This document shows, in pieces, positions 1 to 6,499 of a stretch of 6,587 bases of DNA. The first letter of the stretch is position 1. The number at the start of each line of letters is the position of its first letter. The position numbers and the translations under genes are program-made. This stretch comes from Anaerolineae bacterium (GTDB taxonomy: Bacteria; Chloroflexota; Anaerolineae; B4-G1): positions 1 to 6,587 of the forward strand of contig JALWUZ010000251.1 of the NCBI GenBank assembly GCA_027079895.1. The letters are read 5' to 3'. Below the pieces are notes generated by a model. That model saw only the letters and a list, made by a program, of their open reading frames with translations. It was not told the DNA's origin and did no database searches.

Positions 1-268
1 GGCGGGAGACGCGCCCGGTGAGGAAGGTCATCACGGTCATAAAGATGATGATAAACGTGATGAGCAGCCACGCCCGGCGCGTCTCCCGCCAGGTGAGTTT
101 CGCCAGCGCGTACTGCAACGCCGCCAGCCCCAGGAAGAGCGACAGAATGCGCACATCCCAGAACTGGATGATGGAGAAGAGCATCGCCAGCATGAACAGA
201 ATCCGCGCGCGCGGGTCGAGACGCTGGATGATGGTGTCCCGCTCGCGGTAACGCCAGGCGATCAACAT
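1..268 (-). CDS. ecfT: ECF transporter T component (EcfT), partial, 3' end outside window
   Basis: This is the transmembrane scaffold subunit of an energy-coupling-factor importer, which links the ATPase pair to the substrate-binding S component in the cytoplasmic membrane. Only the first 89 codons are present. The N-terminus (MLIAWRYRERDT) is followed by RLDPRARILF at about residues 16-25, which resembles the LDPR(T/A)K-type element at the start of EcfT proteins. Two hydrophobic segments follow, at about residues 24-54 and 68-84, the second being very rich in Ile, Phe and Met. The coupling helices with the Ala-Arg-Gly-type motifs would lie beyond the left edge and cannot be checked. The ATG is preceded by GAGGAGG with an 8-base spacer. 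The gene lies 31 bases after the S-component stop and is last in the visible operon. The family call rests on the motif, hydrophobicity and operon context. Confidence 0.85.
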   Translation of the reverse strand, partial: MLIAWRYRERDTIIQRLDPRARILFMLAMLFSIIQFWDVRILSLFLGLAALQYALAKLTWRETRRAWLLITFIIIFMTVMTFLTGRVSR

Positions 269-275
269 CGTGCTC

Positions 276-299
276 GCCTCCTCGGACGACCGGAGAGGC
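276..299 (-). promoter_or_regulatory. Hairpin sequestering the ecfT Shine-Dalgarno
   Basis: On the minus strand, GCCTCTCCGG and CCGAGGAGGC flank a TCGT loop. They form a 10-position stem with nine pairs (one of them G-U) and a single C-A mismatch. The right arm contains the GAGGAGG ribosome-binding site of ecfT (bases 277-283), and the stem starts directly after the S-component stop codon. No T-run follows, so it is not a typical intrinsic terminator. It could lower EcfT translation relative to the S component or make it depend on a ribosome arriving from upstream. The pairing is visible; the role is inferred. Confidence 0.5.
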
Positions 300-1199
300 C
301 TACCGTCCGGTGCGGGACTGGATGGCCTGGTAAGCGGCCAGCAGAATCGGGCTCAGAATCATCGAATTGAGGATGTTGGGGCCGGCGGCCGGGGCGAACT
401 CCCCGATGATGGCGGTGGCGAAACTGTAGCCGTTGACCCAGATGTCGGCCAGGGCGGCGAACCCGATGCCGACGATGATCCCCAGCGTCCCCCACAGGTT
501 GATCGCTGCCAAATCCTCCCCTGCCCGTTCGAGGATGAACCGGCCGGCGATCACCACGCCCCCGCCGACGATGAAGGCCCAGGCCCAGAAGGAGAAATCC
601 TCTATCTCGCCGGTCCAGGGGCCGGGCACGCGCGGGTTGATGAAGACCAGGGCGGCCACGATGATGATCAATATCCCCACCACCCAGGTCAGGAAGTCGA
701 GGCTGCGCTTCTTGTCGGCGAAGAGCAGCACCAGGCCCGGCACCATCCCGATGAGCCCGTTGCCGACATCCCAGGCGGGATACACCCCCCAGCCGGTGAT
801 GAAGTCCCCCAAGATGTTCCCGACCGCGCCGGTGAAGAAGCCGACCACCGGCCCGAAGACGTAGCCGAAAAACACCGGTATGCAGATGGACGGACGCAGC
901 GCCACCTGGCTGACCGACGGCATCGGGATGGTGTTGAAGATGTAGTTGAAGACGCCGTACAACGCCGCGCCGATAGCCATGTAGACCACCTGGCGCGTGC
1001 CCACCTCCCAGGCGTCGCTCTGGGCTGTGACGAGGTAAACGATGAAGACCCCAATCAGCCCGATGGCGGTGACGCCGATGGGCGCGACGCCCTGAATCTT
1101 GTCGCCGCTGGTCAGCATACTGGCCAACGCCAGCACGACGACGAAGACGACCAGCACGATGAGCCAGACGACAGCCCTGTTTTTGGTGAACTCTGCCAT
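300..1199 (-). CDS. ECF transporter S component, substrate-binding membrane subunit (long form)
   Basis: This is the substrate-capture subunit of an ECF importer and an integral membrane protein of 299 residues. Hydrophobic segments lie at about residues 9-29, 38-58, 70-88, 101-135, 146-162, 167-186, 203-222, 234-254 and 278-294. The central part, with TRQVVYMAIGAALYG at 68-82, LRPSICIPVFFGYVFGP at 101-117 and GFFTGAVGNILGD at 120-132, has the Pro/Gly-rich pattern of ECF S components. The chosen ATG (MAEFTKN) has AGGAGGG at 1205-1211, five bases upstream. A start 19 codons earlier would bury that site. The usual S component is about 160-220 residues with six helices, so this one carries extra membrane segments. 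The gene sits between the AAA gene (102-base gap) and ecfT. I cannot name the substrate; nothing nearby points to a particular vitamin. Confidence 0.85.
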   Translation of the reverse strand: MAEFTKNRAVVWLIVLVVFVVVLALASMLTSGDKIQGVAPIGVTAIGLIGVFIVYLVTAQSDAWEVGTRQVVYMAIGAALYGVFNYIFNTIPMPSVSQVALRPSICIPVFFGYVFGPVVGFFTGAVGNILGDFITGWGVYPAWDVGNGLIGMVPGLVLLFADKKRSLDFLTWVVGILIIIVAALVFINPRVPGPWTGEIEDFSFWAWAFIVGGGVVIAGRFILERAGEDLAAINLWGTLGIIVGIGFAALADIWVNGYSFATAIIGEFAPAAGPNILNSMILSPILLAAYQAIQSRTGR

Positions 1200-1301
1200 T
1201 GTTTCCCTCCTGTGGCGATTTCCTGGCCCTCCCGCAGCACGCGAGAGGATGAGCAATTACGAGACAGTCTGCCCAAGCGTAGCCGTCGGTGCCCGATAAC
1301 A
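1200..1301 (-). promoter_or_regulatory. 102-base leader of the S-component gene with a hairpin at 1228-1248
   Basis: This is the only long gap inside the operon. It contains an 8-bp hairpin (minus strand CCTCTCGC, loop GTGCT, GCGGGAGG, one G-U pair) at 1228-1248, followed by the S-gene ribosome-binding site AGGAGGG at 1205-1211. I looked for thiamin, cobalamin, FMN and preQ1 riboswitch signatures, which often precede ECF S genes, and saw none. There is no T-run after the hairpin and no convincing promoter. The gap may be a regulatory leader, an RNA-processing site, or a scar from the loss of the 3' end of the neighbouring AAA gene. Confidence 0.35.
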
Positions 1302-2504
1302 TCACCCCCTTTCCGGTGTGACCTCCTCCGCCTCCCAACTGCGCACGTTCCGCTCCTCGGTACCGAAATAGATGTTCATAAGAGTGGTTTTCATCTCTTG
1401 ATTGGGATACCCCAGGGTGTACAGCCGCCCGTCCACGTCCTTGATGGTCAGGTAGCCTGTCTGAAACAGCAGGGCCTCCGGGAGAAGTCGCTCCACGTCG
1501 AAAGTGGTGAAAAGCGACCGGCTCACCTGAAGCCCCTCCATTTGAATGGGGTCGTACCGCCGCTCCTTGAGCAAATCCACCAGAAAGGCCGGCGTCCCGG
1601 TCACGAACCAGTAACTTTCCAACTGCCCCCGCCGGAAGGCGTTGAGGATGGAAAAAGGGTTGTAGACCCGCACGTCCCGGTCGGAGAAGCGGTATCCGTC
1701 GTACCAGCGGGACAACTCCGCCAGGGCCGCCTCATACGAGCATCCCAGGCGGGCGGCCAACTCCGCGATGTGGCCGCCGAAATATTCCTCCAACTCCTCC
1801 TGAGTGTAGCCCAGCAGGTCGGCGTAGGGGGAGTACATGCTCAAATCGTTGAGGTTGTTCAGGTCGGAGAAGATGGATACCTTGCTGAACTGGGAGACTC
1901 CCGTCAGGAACACGAATCGCAGGGCGGAGACGACCTCAGCCGCCTTCAGCACCCCGAAAAATCCCCTGAGTATGTCGCGGTTTTTCACAGCGAGCGCGAG
2001 TTCCTCCGCCCCGCGCCCCAGGTGGCTGATGATTGGGCGGTCGTACTCGTCTATCAGCACCGCGACCTGCCGCCCGGTCTTGAGGTAGAGCGAACGGATC
2101 AACTCGCCGAACCGCGCCACAATCGAGCCCTGCGGCTCGGCGACCTGCCACTCCTGGGCGATCCGGGACAGGTAGGCGGACAGGTCCTCGCGCAGGGCGT
2201 CCGGCGTGCTGGCGTCCAGCGCGTTGAGGTCGAGCACCACCACCGGATGCTCTTGCCACTCCCATTCCCCGTGCCGGTCAATCCACAGCCCGGCGAACAG
2301 GTCGCGCCGTCCCTCGAACAGACTCTTCAGCGTCGAGACCAGCAGCGACTTGCCGAACCGCCGGGGACGCGCCAGGAAGTAGTAAGACCCCTCCGTCACC
2401 AGGCGATGAATCCAGCACGTCTTGTCCACGTAGAGATAGCCCCGCGTCCGCAGGTTCTCGAACGAGGACTCGCCGATTGGCAACTTCGGCAGGTGCGCGT
2501 TCAT
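1302..2504 (-). CDS. AAA-ATPase-like protein lacking the C-terminal PD-(D/E)XK domain
   Basis: The 400-residue protein belongs to the AAA-ATPase-like family (Pfam AAA-ATPase_like type, formerly linked to DUF1703), common as a multi-copy accessory gene in Chloroflexota, Bacteroidota and clostridia. Visible motifs are the N-terminal LPIGESSFENLR at 8-19, YVDKT at 25-29, the family-specific Walker A RPRRFGKS at 46-53, Walker B AVLIDEYDRP at 148-157, FVFLTGVSQFSKVSIFSDLN at 197-216, and WYDGYRF at 267-273. LLFQTGYLTIKD at 345-356 and LYTLGYPNQE at 361-370 mark the end of the ATPase region. Full-length relatives continue for roughly 100-150 residues with a PD-(D/E)XK nuclease-like domain, but here the frame stops 30 residues after LGYPNQE. 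The cellular role of the family is not established. The start lies four bases after the ecfA stop, with AGGGGA eight bases upstream, so translation is probably coupled. It interrupts an otherwise coherent ecf gene set. Confidence 0.85.
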   Translation of the reverse strand: MNAHLPKLPIGESSFENLRTRGYLYVDKTCWIHRLVTEGSYYFLARPRRFGKSLLVSTLKSLFEGRRDLFAGLWIDRHGEWEWQEHPVVVLDLNALDASTPDALREDLSAYLSRIAQEWQVAEPQGSIVARFGELIRSLYLKTGRQVAVLIDEYDRPIISHLGRGAEELALAVKNRDILRGFFGVLKAAEVVSALRFVFLTGVSQFSKVSIFSDLNNLNDLSMYSPYADLLGYTQEELEEYFGGHIAELAARLGCSYEAALAELSRWYDGYRFSDRDVRVYNPFSILNAFRRGQLESYWFVTGTPAFLVDLLKERRYDPIQMEGLQVSRSLFTTFDVERLLPEALLFQTGYLTIKDVDGRLYTLGYPNQEMKTTLMNIYFGTEERNVRSWEAEEVTPERG

Positions 2505-2508
2505 CCCC

Positions 2509-4134
2509 CTAATCCCCTGCGCCGCCCCGGACGACGTGGGCCAGCATCTCCGCCGGCATAAACCGTCCCGTCAGCGGCAGATACTCCAAATTCGCCTTCA
2601 ACAACGAGGTCGGCACCAACCGGCAGCGGCGGAGCAAGTCTTCGTCGCTCAACACCTCCGCCGGCGTCCCGTCGCCGACCACCCGGCCATCGTGGAGCAG
2701 CACGACCCGCCCGGCGTAGCAGATCGCCAGGTCCAGGTCGTGGGTGATGAAGAAGATGGCCTCGAAACCCTCCATCTGGAGGATGGAGTTCATAAAGGCC
2801 ATGTAGTTCCAGTAATCCTGCCCGGCGGTCGGCTCGTCCATCACCAGGATGCGGGAGCGCATAGCGAGGATGGCGGCGATACTGACCCGCTTCTGTTGCC
2901 CGAAGGAGAGGGCCAGCGGCGGGTACTCCTCCAGACCGCCGAGGTTGACCGTCCGCACCGCCTGCTCCACGCCCGCCGCGATGACGGGCTCCTCGTACCC
3001 CAGGTTGCGGGGGCCGAACGCCAACTCCTCTCGCACCGTCGGCGCGAAGAGCATGTGGCTGGGGCTCTGGAAGACGTACCCCAGCGTGTGGGCGATCTGG
3101 GCCACGCTCATCTCCCGCGTGTCCCGTCCCTCGACCAGCACCCGTCCCTGGCGCGGCTTCAGCAGGCCGATGGCGTGCTTGACCAGCGTCGTCTTGCCCG
3201 CGCCGTTGGGGCCGAGCAGGGCCACAATGTCTCCCCGGCGGATGGTCAGGTTCACGTCCTGGATGACCGGCGGGCCGTCGTCGTAGGAGAACGATACATC
3301 CTCGAACACCACCAGCGGCTCCCCGTCGCCCGCCGTCGTCGTGGGGAAGGAGGGGGGCGGGTCGGCGGCGGCCCGGCGAATCACCACCTCAGCCGGCATC
3401 TTCACCTGCCGATAGTCCACCACGTCGGCTAACCCCTCCGGCGGGCCCAGGTAGACGACATCCCCCTCCTGCATGGACAGTACCCGGTCAGGGCGGATGG
3501 CGAGCACATCCTCCACCCGATGCTCCACCAGCAGGACGCTGACCCCCTCGTCGGCCAGGCGGCGGAAGAGGGCCAACGCCTCCTGCGCACTGGCCGGGTC
3601 GAGGCTCGCCAGCGGTTCGTCCAGCAGCAAGATGCTGGGGTGCATGGCCAGTACCCCCGCCAGGGCTACCTTCTGCTTCTCGCCGCCGGAGAGGTAAAAA
3701 GTCTCCCGGTCGCGCAAGTGAGCGATGCCCAGGTAGGCGAGGGTCTCGTCCACCCGGCGGATGATCTCGCCGCGGGGTAGCCCCAGGTTCTCCAGGCCGA
3801 AGGCGACCTCCGTCACCACGTGCGCCCCCATAATCTGCCGCTCCGGGTCCTGCAACACCGTGCCGACGATCTGCGACCGGCGGGAAAGCGGCATGCCGGT
3901 CGCCTCCTCGCCGTAGAGGAAGATGCGCCCGCTCAGTTCTCCCTTGTAACTGTTGGGGATGAGGCCGTTGACGCAGCGGATGAGGGTCGTCTTGCCGCAG
4001 CCGCTCGTCCCGGCGACGAGGAGCAGTTCCCCCTGCCCCAGCGTCAACGAGAAATCGTGCAGCGCGAGCTCCGACCGCGTGCGGTAGCGGAAGGAGAGGT
4101 GCTCGATTACCAGCGGCGGGGCGGTCGTCTTCAT
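2509..4134 (-). CDS. ecfA: ECF transporter ATPase, two ABC domains fused (EcfA1-EcfA2 type)
   Basis: This is the cytoplasmic motor of the ECF importer, with both nucleotide-binding domains in one 541-residue chain, as in YkoD-like proteins. Domain 1 has Walker A GTSGCGKTT at 42-50, Q-loop VLQDPERQ at 93-100, signature LSGGEKQKVALA at 148-159, Walker B ILLLDEP at 168-174, D-loop SLDP at 177-180 and H205. A Pro/Ala-rich linker runs from about 245 to 272. Domain 2 has Walker A GPNGAGKTT at 308-316, Q-loop VFQSPSHMLF at 354-363, signature LSFGQQKRVSIA at 409-420, Walker B ILVMDEP at 429-435 and H465. All catalytic elements are present in both halves. The chosen ATG (MKTTAPP) follows the def stop by one base (TGA-G-ATG), with AGGGAG upstream. 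Upstream extension of the frame reads through def in the wrong frame. The stop is four bases before the AAA gene. Confidence 0.93.
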   Translation of the reverse strand: MKTTAPPLVIEHLSFRYRTRSELALHDFSLTLGQGELLLVAGTSGCGKTTLIRCVNGLIPNSYKGELSGRIFLYGEEATGMPLSRRSQIVGTVLQDPERQIMGAHVVTEVAFGLENLGLPRGEIIRRVDETLAYLGIAHLRDRETFYLSGGEKQKVALAGVLAMHPSILLLDEPLASLDPASAQEALALFRRLADEGVSVLLVEHRVEDVLAIRPDRVLSMQEGDVVYLGPPEGLADVVDYRQVKMPAEVVIRRAAADPPPSFPTTTAGDGEPLVVFEDVSFSYDDGPPVIQDVNLTIRRGDIVALLGPNGAGKTTLVKHAIGLLKPRQGRVLVEGRDTREMSVAQIAHTLGYVFQSPSHMLFAPTVREELAFGPRNLGYEEPVIAAGVEQAVRTVNLGGLEEYPPLALSFGQQKRVSIAAILAMRSRILVMDEPTAGQDYWNYMAFMNSILQMEGFEAIFFITHDLDLAICYAGRVVLLHDGRVVGDGTPAEVLSDEDLLRRCRLVPTSLLKANLEYLPLTGRFMPAEMLAHVVRGGAGD

Positions 4135-4135
4135 C

Positions 4136-4687
4136 TCACGCCCGGACTCCCTGACGCGCTTCGGCGGCCTCCTCCGTCCCCTCCTCGACCGGCCAGATCT
4201 TCTCCGGGTCCTCGATGTGGTCGGTGAAGAGGATACCGTCGCAGTGGTCAATCTCGTGCTGGAAGACCCGCGCCAGCAGCCCTTCCGCTTTGATGCGCAC
4301 CTTCCGCCCGCGTCGGTCGAGCCCCTTGATGGTGACGGACTTGTGGCGCACGACCTCCCCCACCCAGCCGGGGACGGATAGGCAGCCCTCGACTCCCTCC
4401 TCCATCTCGCGGGACTTGCGGGCCAGTTCCGGGTTGACGACGACGTACAATTCCCAGGGGCGCGGCGGCAGTTCCTCCCCCTCCGCGACCTCCGGCGGCA
4501 TTTCGACGACGACCAGCCGATAGGGGACGCCGACCTGAATCGCCGCCAGGCCGATACCATCCGCCTCGCGCATAGTCTCGACCATATCGTCAATCAGACG
4601 CTGCACGCCGGCGTCCACCTGCCGCACCCGATGGGACTTCTTGCGAATCAGGGGGTTGTCGGAGTAGACGATCTGCCGGACGGTCAT
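4136..4687 (-). CDS. def: Peptide deformylase
   Basis: This cytosolic metalloenzyme removes the formyl group from the N-terminal methionine of new proteins. The 183-residue chain has all three family motifs: GIGLAAIQ at 44-51, EGCLS at 100-104 and HEIDH at 144-148. C102, H144 and H148 are the metal ligands and E145 is the catalytic base. The motif after HEIDH reads CDGILFTD, where many homologues have LDGVLF; the length and the acidic C-terminal tail (about 159-183) are ordinary. The ATG overlaps the stop of the upstream gene in an ATGA arrangement, and AGAGG lies eight bases before it inside the preceding coding sequence. The ecfA start follows one base after the def stop. def is more often next to fmt or priA, so its placement between a membrane PH protein and an ECF transporter is unusual. 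Confidence 0.97.
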   Translation of the reverse strand: MTVRQIVYSDNPLIRKKSHRVRQVDAGVQRLIDDMVETMREADGIGLAAIQVGVPYRLVVVEMPPEVAEGEELPPRPWELYVVVNPELARKSREMEEGVEGCLSVPGWVGEVVRHKSVTIKGLDRRGRKVRIKAEGLLARVFQHEIDHCDGILFTDHIEDPEKIWPVEEGTEEAAEARQGVRA

Positions 4688-6375
4688 TGCTTTTCCTCTG
4701 CTTGAGTGTCGGCGGCCTGCCGCATCTGGTCGTAGACGGCGAACCAGTCGAGCAACTCCCGGCGGTGACGTTCGGCGGCGGCCAGTTCCTGCCGTTTCTT
4801 GAAAGCGTCCATCCGCCGGAAGATCTCCGCCTGCACGCCGCTGGGATTCTTCACGTAGTCGAAGGTGAAGGGGCCGGCCCCGGCAGTCTCGATGGTGACG
4901 GAGCCGTAGTTGAGCAGTTTGCCGATGAGACCGGGGATCTCGAACTTGATGTTCTGAATCATCCCCAGGCTGGCCTCGCGGCGGTCCTCCCGCAGGTAGA
5001 ACGGGAGACGTTCCACGTCAATGATGCGGGTCTTCGTCACCTGGTAGATGTCGTTCTGCCAGTCGTCGAACTTCCACAGCCACCAGGGGAGCACGATCAC
5101 CAGCGAAATCCCGTACCCCACCAGGGCCCACGACCAGGAGACGATGCCCAGTCCCCCGACGATCAGCGTCCCGACCATAGCGAGCAGGCCGAGCAGCGTC
5201 GGGATGAAAATCGGCTTGAGCAGGGCCACCCAGTGCTTGCGCCAGGTGATGGTGTCACCCTCCTCGTGCCACAGCGGGGGCAGGAAGTAGCGCACCCAGT
5301 TGACCGGCGCTTTCAGCCAGCGCAGAAGCGACTTCCGGCGGGGCTGCTCCGGGGCGGGCAACGGTTGTGGCTCCTCCGCGCTTTCCTCGGCCTGCACGCG
5401 GAAGTAACGGCCCATGTCCTCCCGGATGGCCTTCCGCTCGCGCAACTTGGCCCCGACCCGCAGGCGGTGAATCTGCTCGAAGATAATCTCCCGCACCCCC
5501 TCCGGGTCCGGTATCTCACGGAAAGCGATGTGCCCCTTCTCGCCGGCCGTCTCGATAATCAGGTCGCCGAAGTCGTATATCTGCGCCAGGAGCCCGGTCT
5601 GCACCTCTTGGATGTCCTGGATGGCGTCCAACGGCGCGTCCATCCGTGACTCGCGCCCCAGGGGGTTATGTTCCCGGCGTATCACCCGCTTGTTCGTCAC
5701 GATGTACCGCTCGTCCCGATGGTCAATTACCAGGTAGGCCACCACCAGCACGAGTATGCCGATTACCAACGTCATTATGGCGGCCAGCAGTGGCGGGGGC
5801 ATTACGTGGCGCAGGAACAGGCCGAGCATCACCGTCCCGGCGAAGATTGAGACCGGCACGATCAGGTTGCGCATCAGCACCGCGTCGTGCCGATGTTTGC
5901 AGAGCATGACGACCTCATCGTCGTCCAGCCACTTGAACTTCTTTTTGTAGGCACGGGCGCGGTACTTGGTGGCGACATCCTTCCGCATGCGCAGCCGCTT
6001 GACGATGTCCGGGTGCTCCTCCAACAGCGTGGCGAACTCGTCTTTATTCAGCCGGAGGAGTCTCGCGTTCTCGACCACCGATACGGTCACGTCCAGCGGC
6101 TCGCCCAGCAGCAACGAGGTCTCGCCGAAGAAGTCGCCCGGCCCCAGGCGACCAACGACCTTCTCGACTCCCACGTCGTCCAACTGCGAGATTTGCAACG
6201 CCCCCTCGACGACGACGTAGGCGTCGGTGCCGGATTTGCCCTGCTCGCCCAGGACGTGGGGGGCTTGGTACTCCTCCTCGTGTACCACTTTGATCAGGTC
6301 CCGCCAGTCGTCCTGCCGCAGGCCGGAGAATAACTTGATTTTCTTGAGGATTTCCTTAATCTCTTGTTTGCGCAT
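4684..6375 (-). CDS. Membrane protein: cyclic-nucleotide-binding-like domain plus two TM-pair/bacterial PH modules
   Basis: The 563-residue protein has three parts. Residues about 14-125 form a cNMP-binding-like beta barrel (VVVEGALQISQ at 54-64, GPGDFFGETSLLLGE at 78-92). Two similar modules follow, each a hydrophobic helix pair plus a bacterial PH-like domain of the YdbS/YdbT type. Module 1 has helices at about 169-188 and 195-217 and a PH domain at about 218-305 (YIVTNKRVIRR, then DFGDLIIETAG). Module 2 has helices at about 386-408 and 411-434 and a PH domain at about 440-523 (YQVTKTRIIDVE, then NYGSVTIETAG). The shared (V)TxxRxI and IETAG elements show an internal duplication. A charged linker (328-350) is rich in Glu and Pro. 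In the phosphate-binding cassette the usual PR(S/A)AT reads PLDVT (93-97), so the key arginine is missing and ligand binding is doubtful. The start at 6375 is set by GGGGAGGG at 6380-6387. Function unknown; probably a membrane-anchored sensor or scaffold. Confidence 0.85.
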   Translation of the reverse strand: MRKQEIKEILKKIKLFSGLRQDDWRDLIKVVHEEEYQAPHVLGEQGKSGTDAYVVVEGALQISQLDDVGVEKVVGRLGPGDFFGETSLLLGEPLDVTVSVVENARLLRLNKDEFATLLEEHPDIVKRLRMRKDVATKYRARAYKKKFKWLDDDEVVMLCKHRHDAVLMRNLIVPVSIFAGTVMLGLFLRHVMPPPLLAAIMTLVIGILVLVVAYLVIDHRDERYIVTNKRVIRREHNPLGRESRMDAPLDAIQDIQEVQTGLLAQIYDFGDLIIETAGEKGHIAFREIPDPEGVREIIFEQIHRLRVGAKLRERKAIREDMGRYFRVQAEESAEEPQPLPAPEQPRRKSLLRWLKAPVNWVRYFLPPLWHEEGDTITWRKHWVALLKPIFIPTLLGLLAMVGTLIVGGLGIVSWSWALVGYGISLVIVLPWWLWKFDDWQNDIYQVTKTRIIDVERLPFYLREDRREASLGMIQNIKFEIPGLIGKLLNYGSVTIETAGAGPFTFDYVKNPSGVQAEIFRRMDAFKKRQELAAAERHRRELLDWFAVYDQMRQAADTQAEEKQ

Positions 6376-6379
6376 ACCG

Positions 6380-6387
6380 CCCTCCCC
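6380..6387 (-). promoter_or_regulatory. Shine-Dalgarno deciding the start of the first operon gene
   Basis: GGGGAGGG on the minus strand lies four bases upstream of the ATG at 6375-6373. It supports the 563-residue protein over a reading 54 residues longer that would begin inside the palindromic repeat and include the promoter. The protein sequence is also unlike any domain before MRKQEIKEIL. Confidence 0.75.
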
Positions 6388-6401
6388 TGAACGTCGGGGT
6401 A

Positions 6402-6430
6402 ATTGTAGCACATTCTGGCGTAGGGGGGAA
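6402..6430 (-). promoter_or_regulatory. Putative sigma-70-type promoter with extended -10
   Basis: The minus strand reads TGCTACAAT, an extended -10 (TG-N-TACAAT, hexamer at 6407-6402). Seventeen bases upstream, TTCCCC (6430-6425) is a weak -35 with three matches to TTGACA. Transcription would begin around 6394-6396, giving a leader of about 20 bases before the first ATG. This AT-richer island stands out in GC-rich surroundings and is correctly placed for the whole six-gene operon. It is predicted from sequence only. Confidence 0.6.
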
Positions 6431-6499
6431 GCCGCGCGTCGCCCCTCGGCGGTGGCCCCGCCGTTCCCGCACTCCGGCGTGAGAACGAGCCGGTTCACC

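Larger units (their letters stand above)
6376..6499. other. Gene-free upstream region of the operon
   Basis: No credible gene is seen here. From left to right it holds the ribosome-binding site of the first gene, the putative promoter, and a GC-rich stretch with two short hairpins. One is GGCGG-TGGCC-CCGCC at 6448-6462; the other is the perfect inverted repeat GCCGGT-TC-ACCGGC at 6489-6502, which runs into the palindromic repeat that begins at 6500. Frames open across this stretch also cross the promoter and the repeats, and have no family resemblance. Confidence 0.6.

Noticed and set aside
276..299. Intrinsic terminator between the S and T genes
   Set aside because: The stem is strong but is followed by GAGCACGATG, with no T-run, and ecfT begins eight bases later.
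1200..1301. Thiamin, cobalamin, FMN or preQ1 riboswitch ahead of the S gene
   Set aside because: Inspected by eye for the conserved core sequences of these classes; none was found.
262..1338. Minus-strand open frame of 358 codons overlapping the S-component gene
   Set aside because: It is a frame-shifted shadow of the S-component gene, made mostly of Arg, Gly and His, with no hydrophobic segments or motif.
270..2561. Long plus-strand open frame of 763 codons
   Set aside because: It runs opposite the S-component and AAA genes, is rich in Asp, Gly, Pro, Arg, His and Gln as expected for antisense frames in GC-rich DNA, and shows no family motif. The minus-strand genes have full sets of diagnostic motifs.
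2509..4134. Domain 2 signature LSFGQ and D-loop GQD as evidence of a degenerate ATPase site
   Set aside because: LSFGQ- and GQD-type variants occur in functional ECF ATPases such as the YkoD type. Walker A, Walker B glutamate, Q-loop and H-loop residues are intact.
4135..4593. N-terminal extension of the ECF ATPase to a start at 4593
   Set aside because: The added 153 residues are def read in another frame (Arg/Ser-rich, no motif). The ATG at 4134 directly follows the def stop and begins a normal ABC domain.
6384..6399. CCCC/GGGG hairpin covering the ribosome-binding site of the first gene
   Set aside because: Only four pairs with an eight-base loop, and the CCCC arm lies at or before the predicted transcription start, so it may not be in the transcript.
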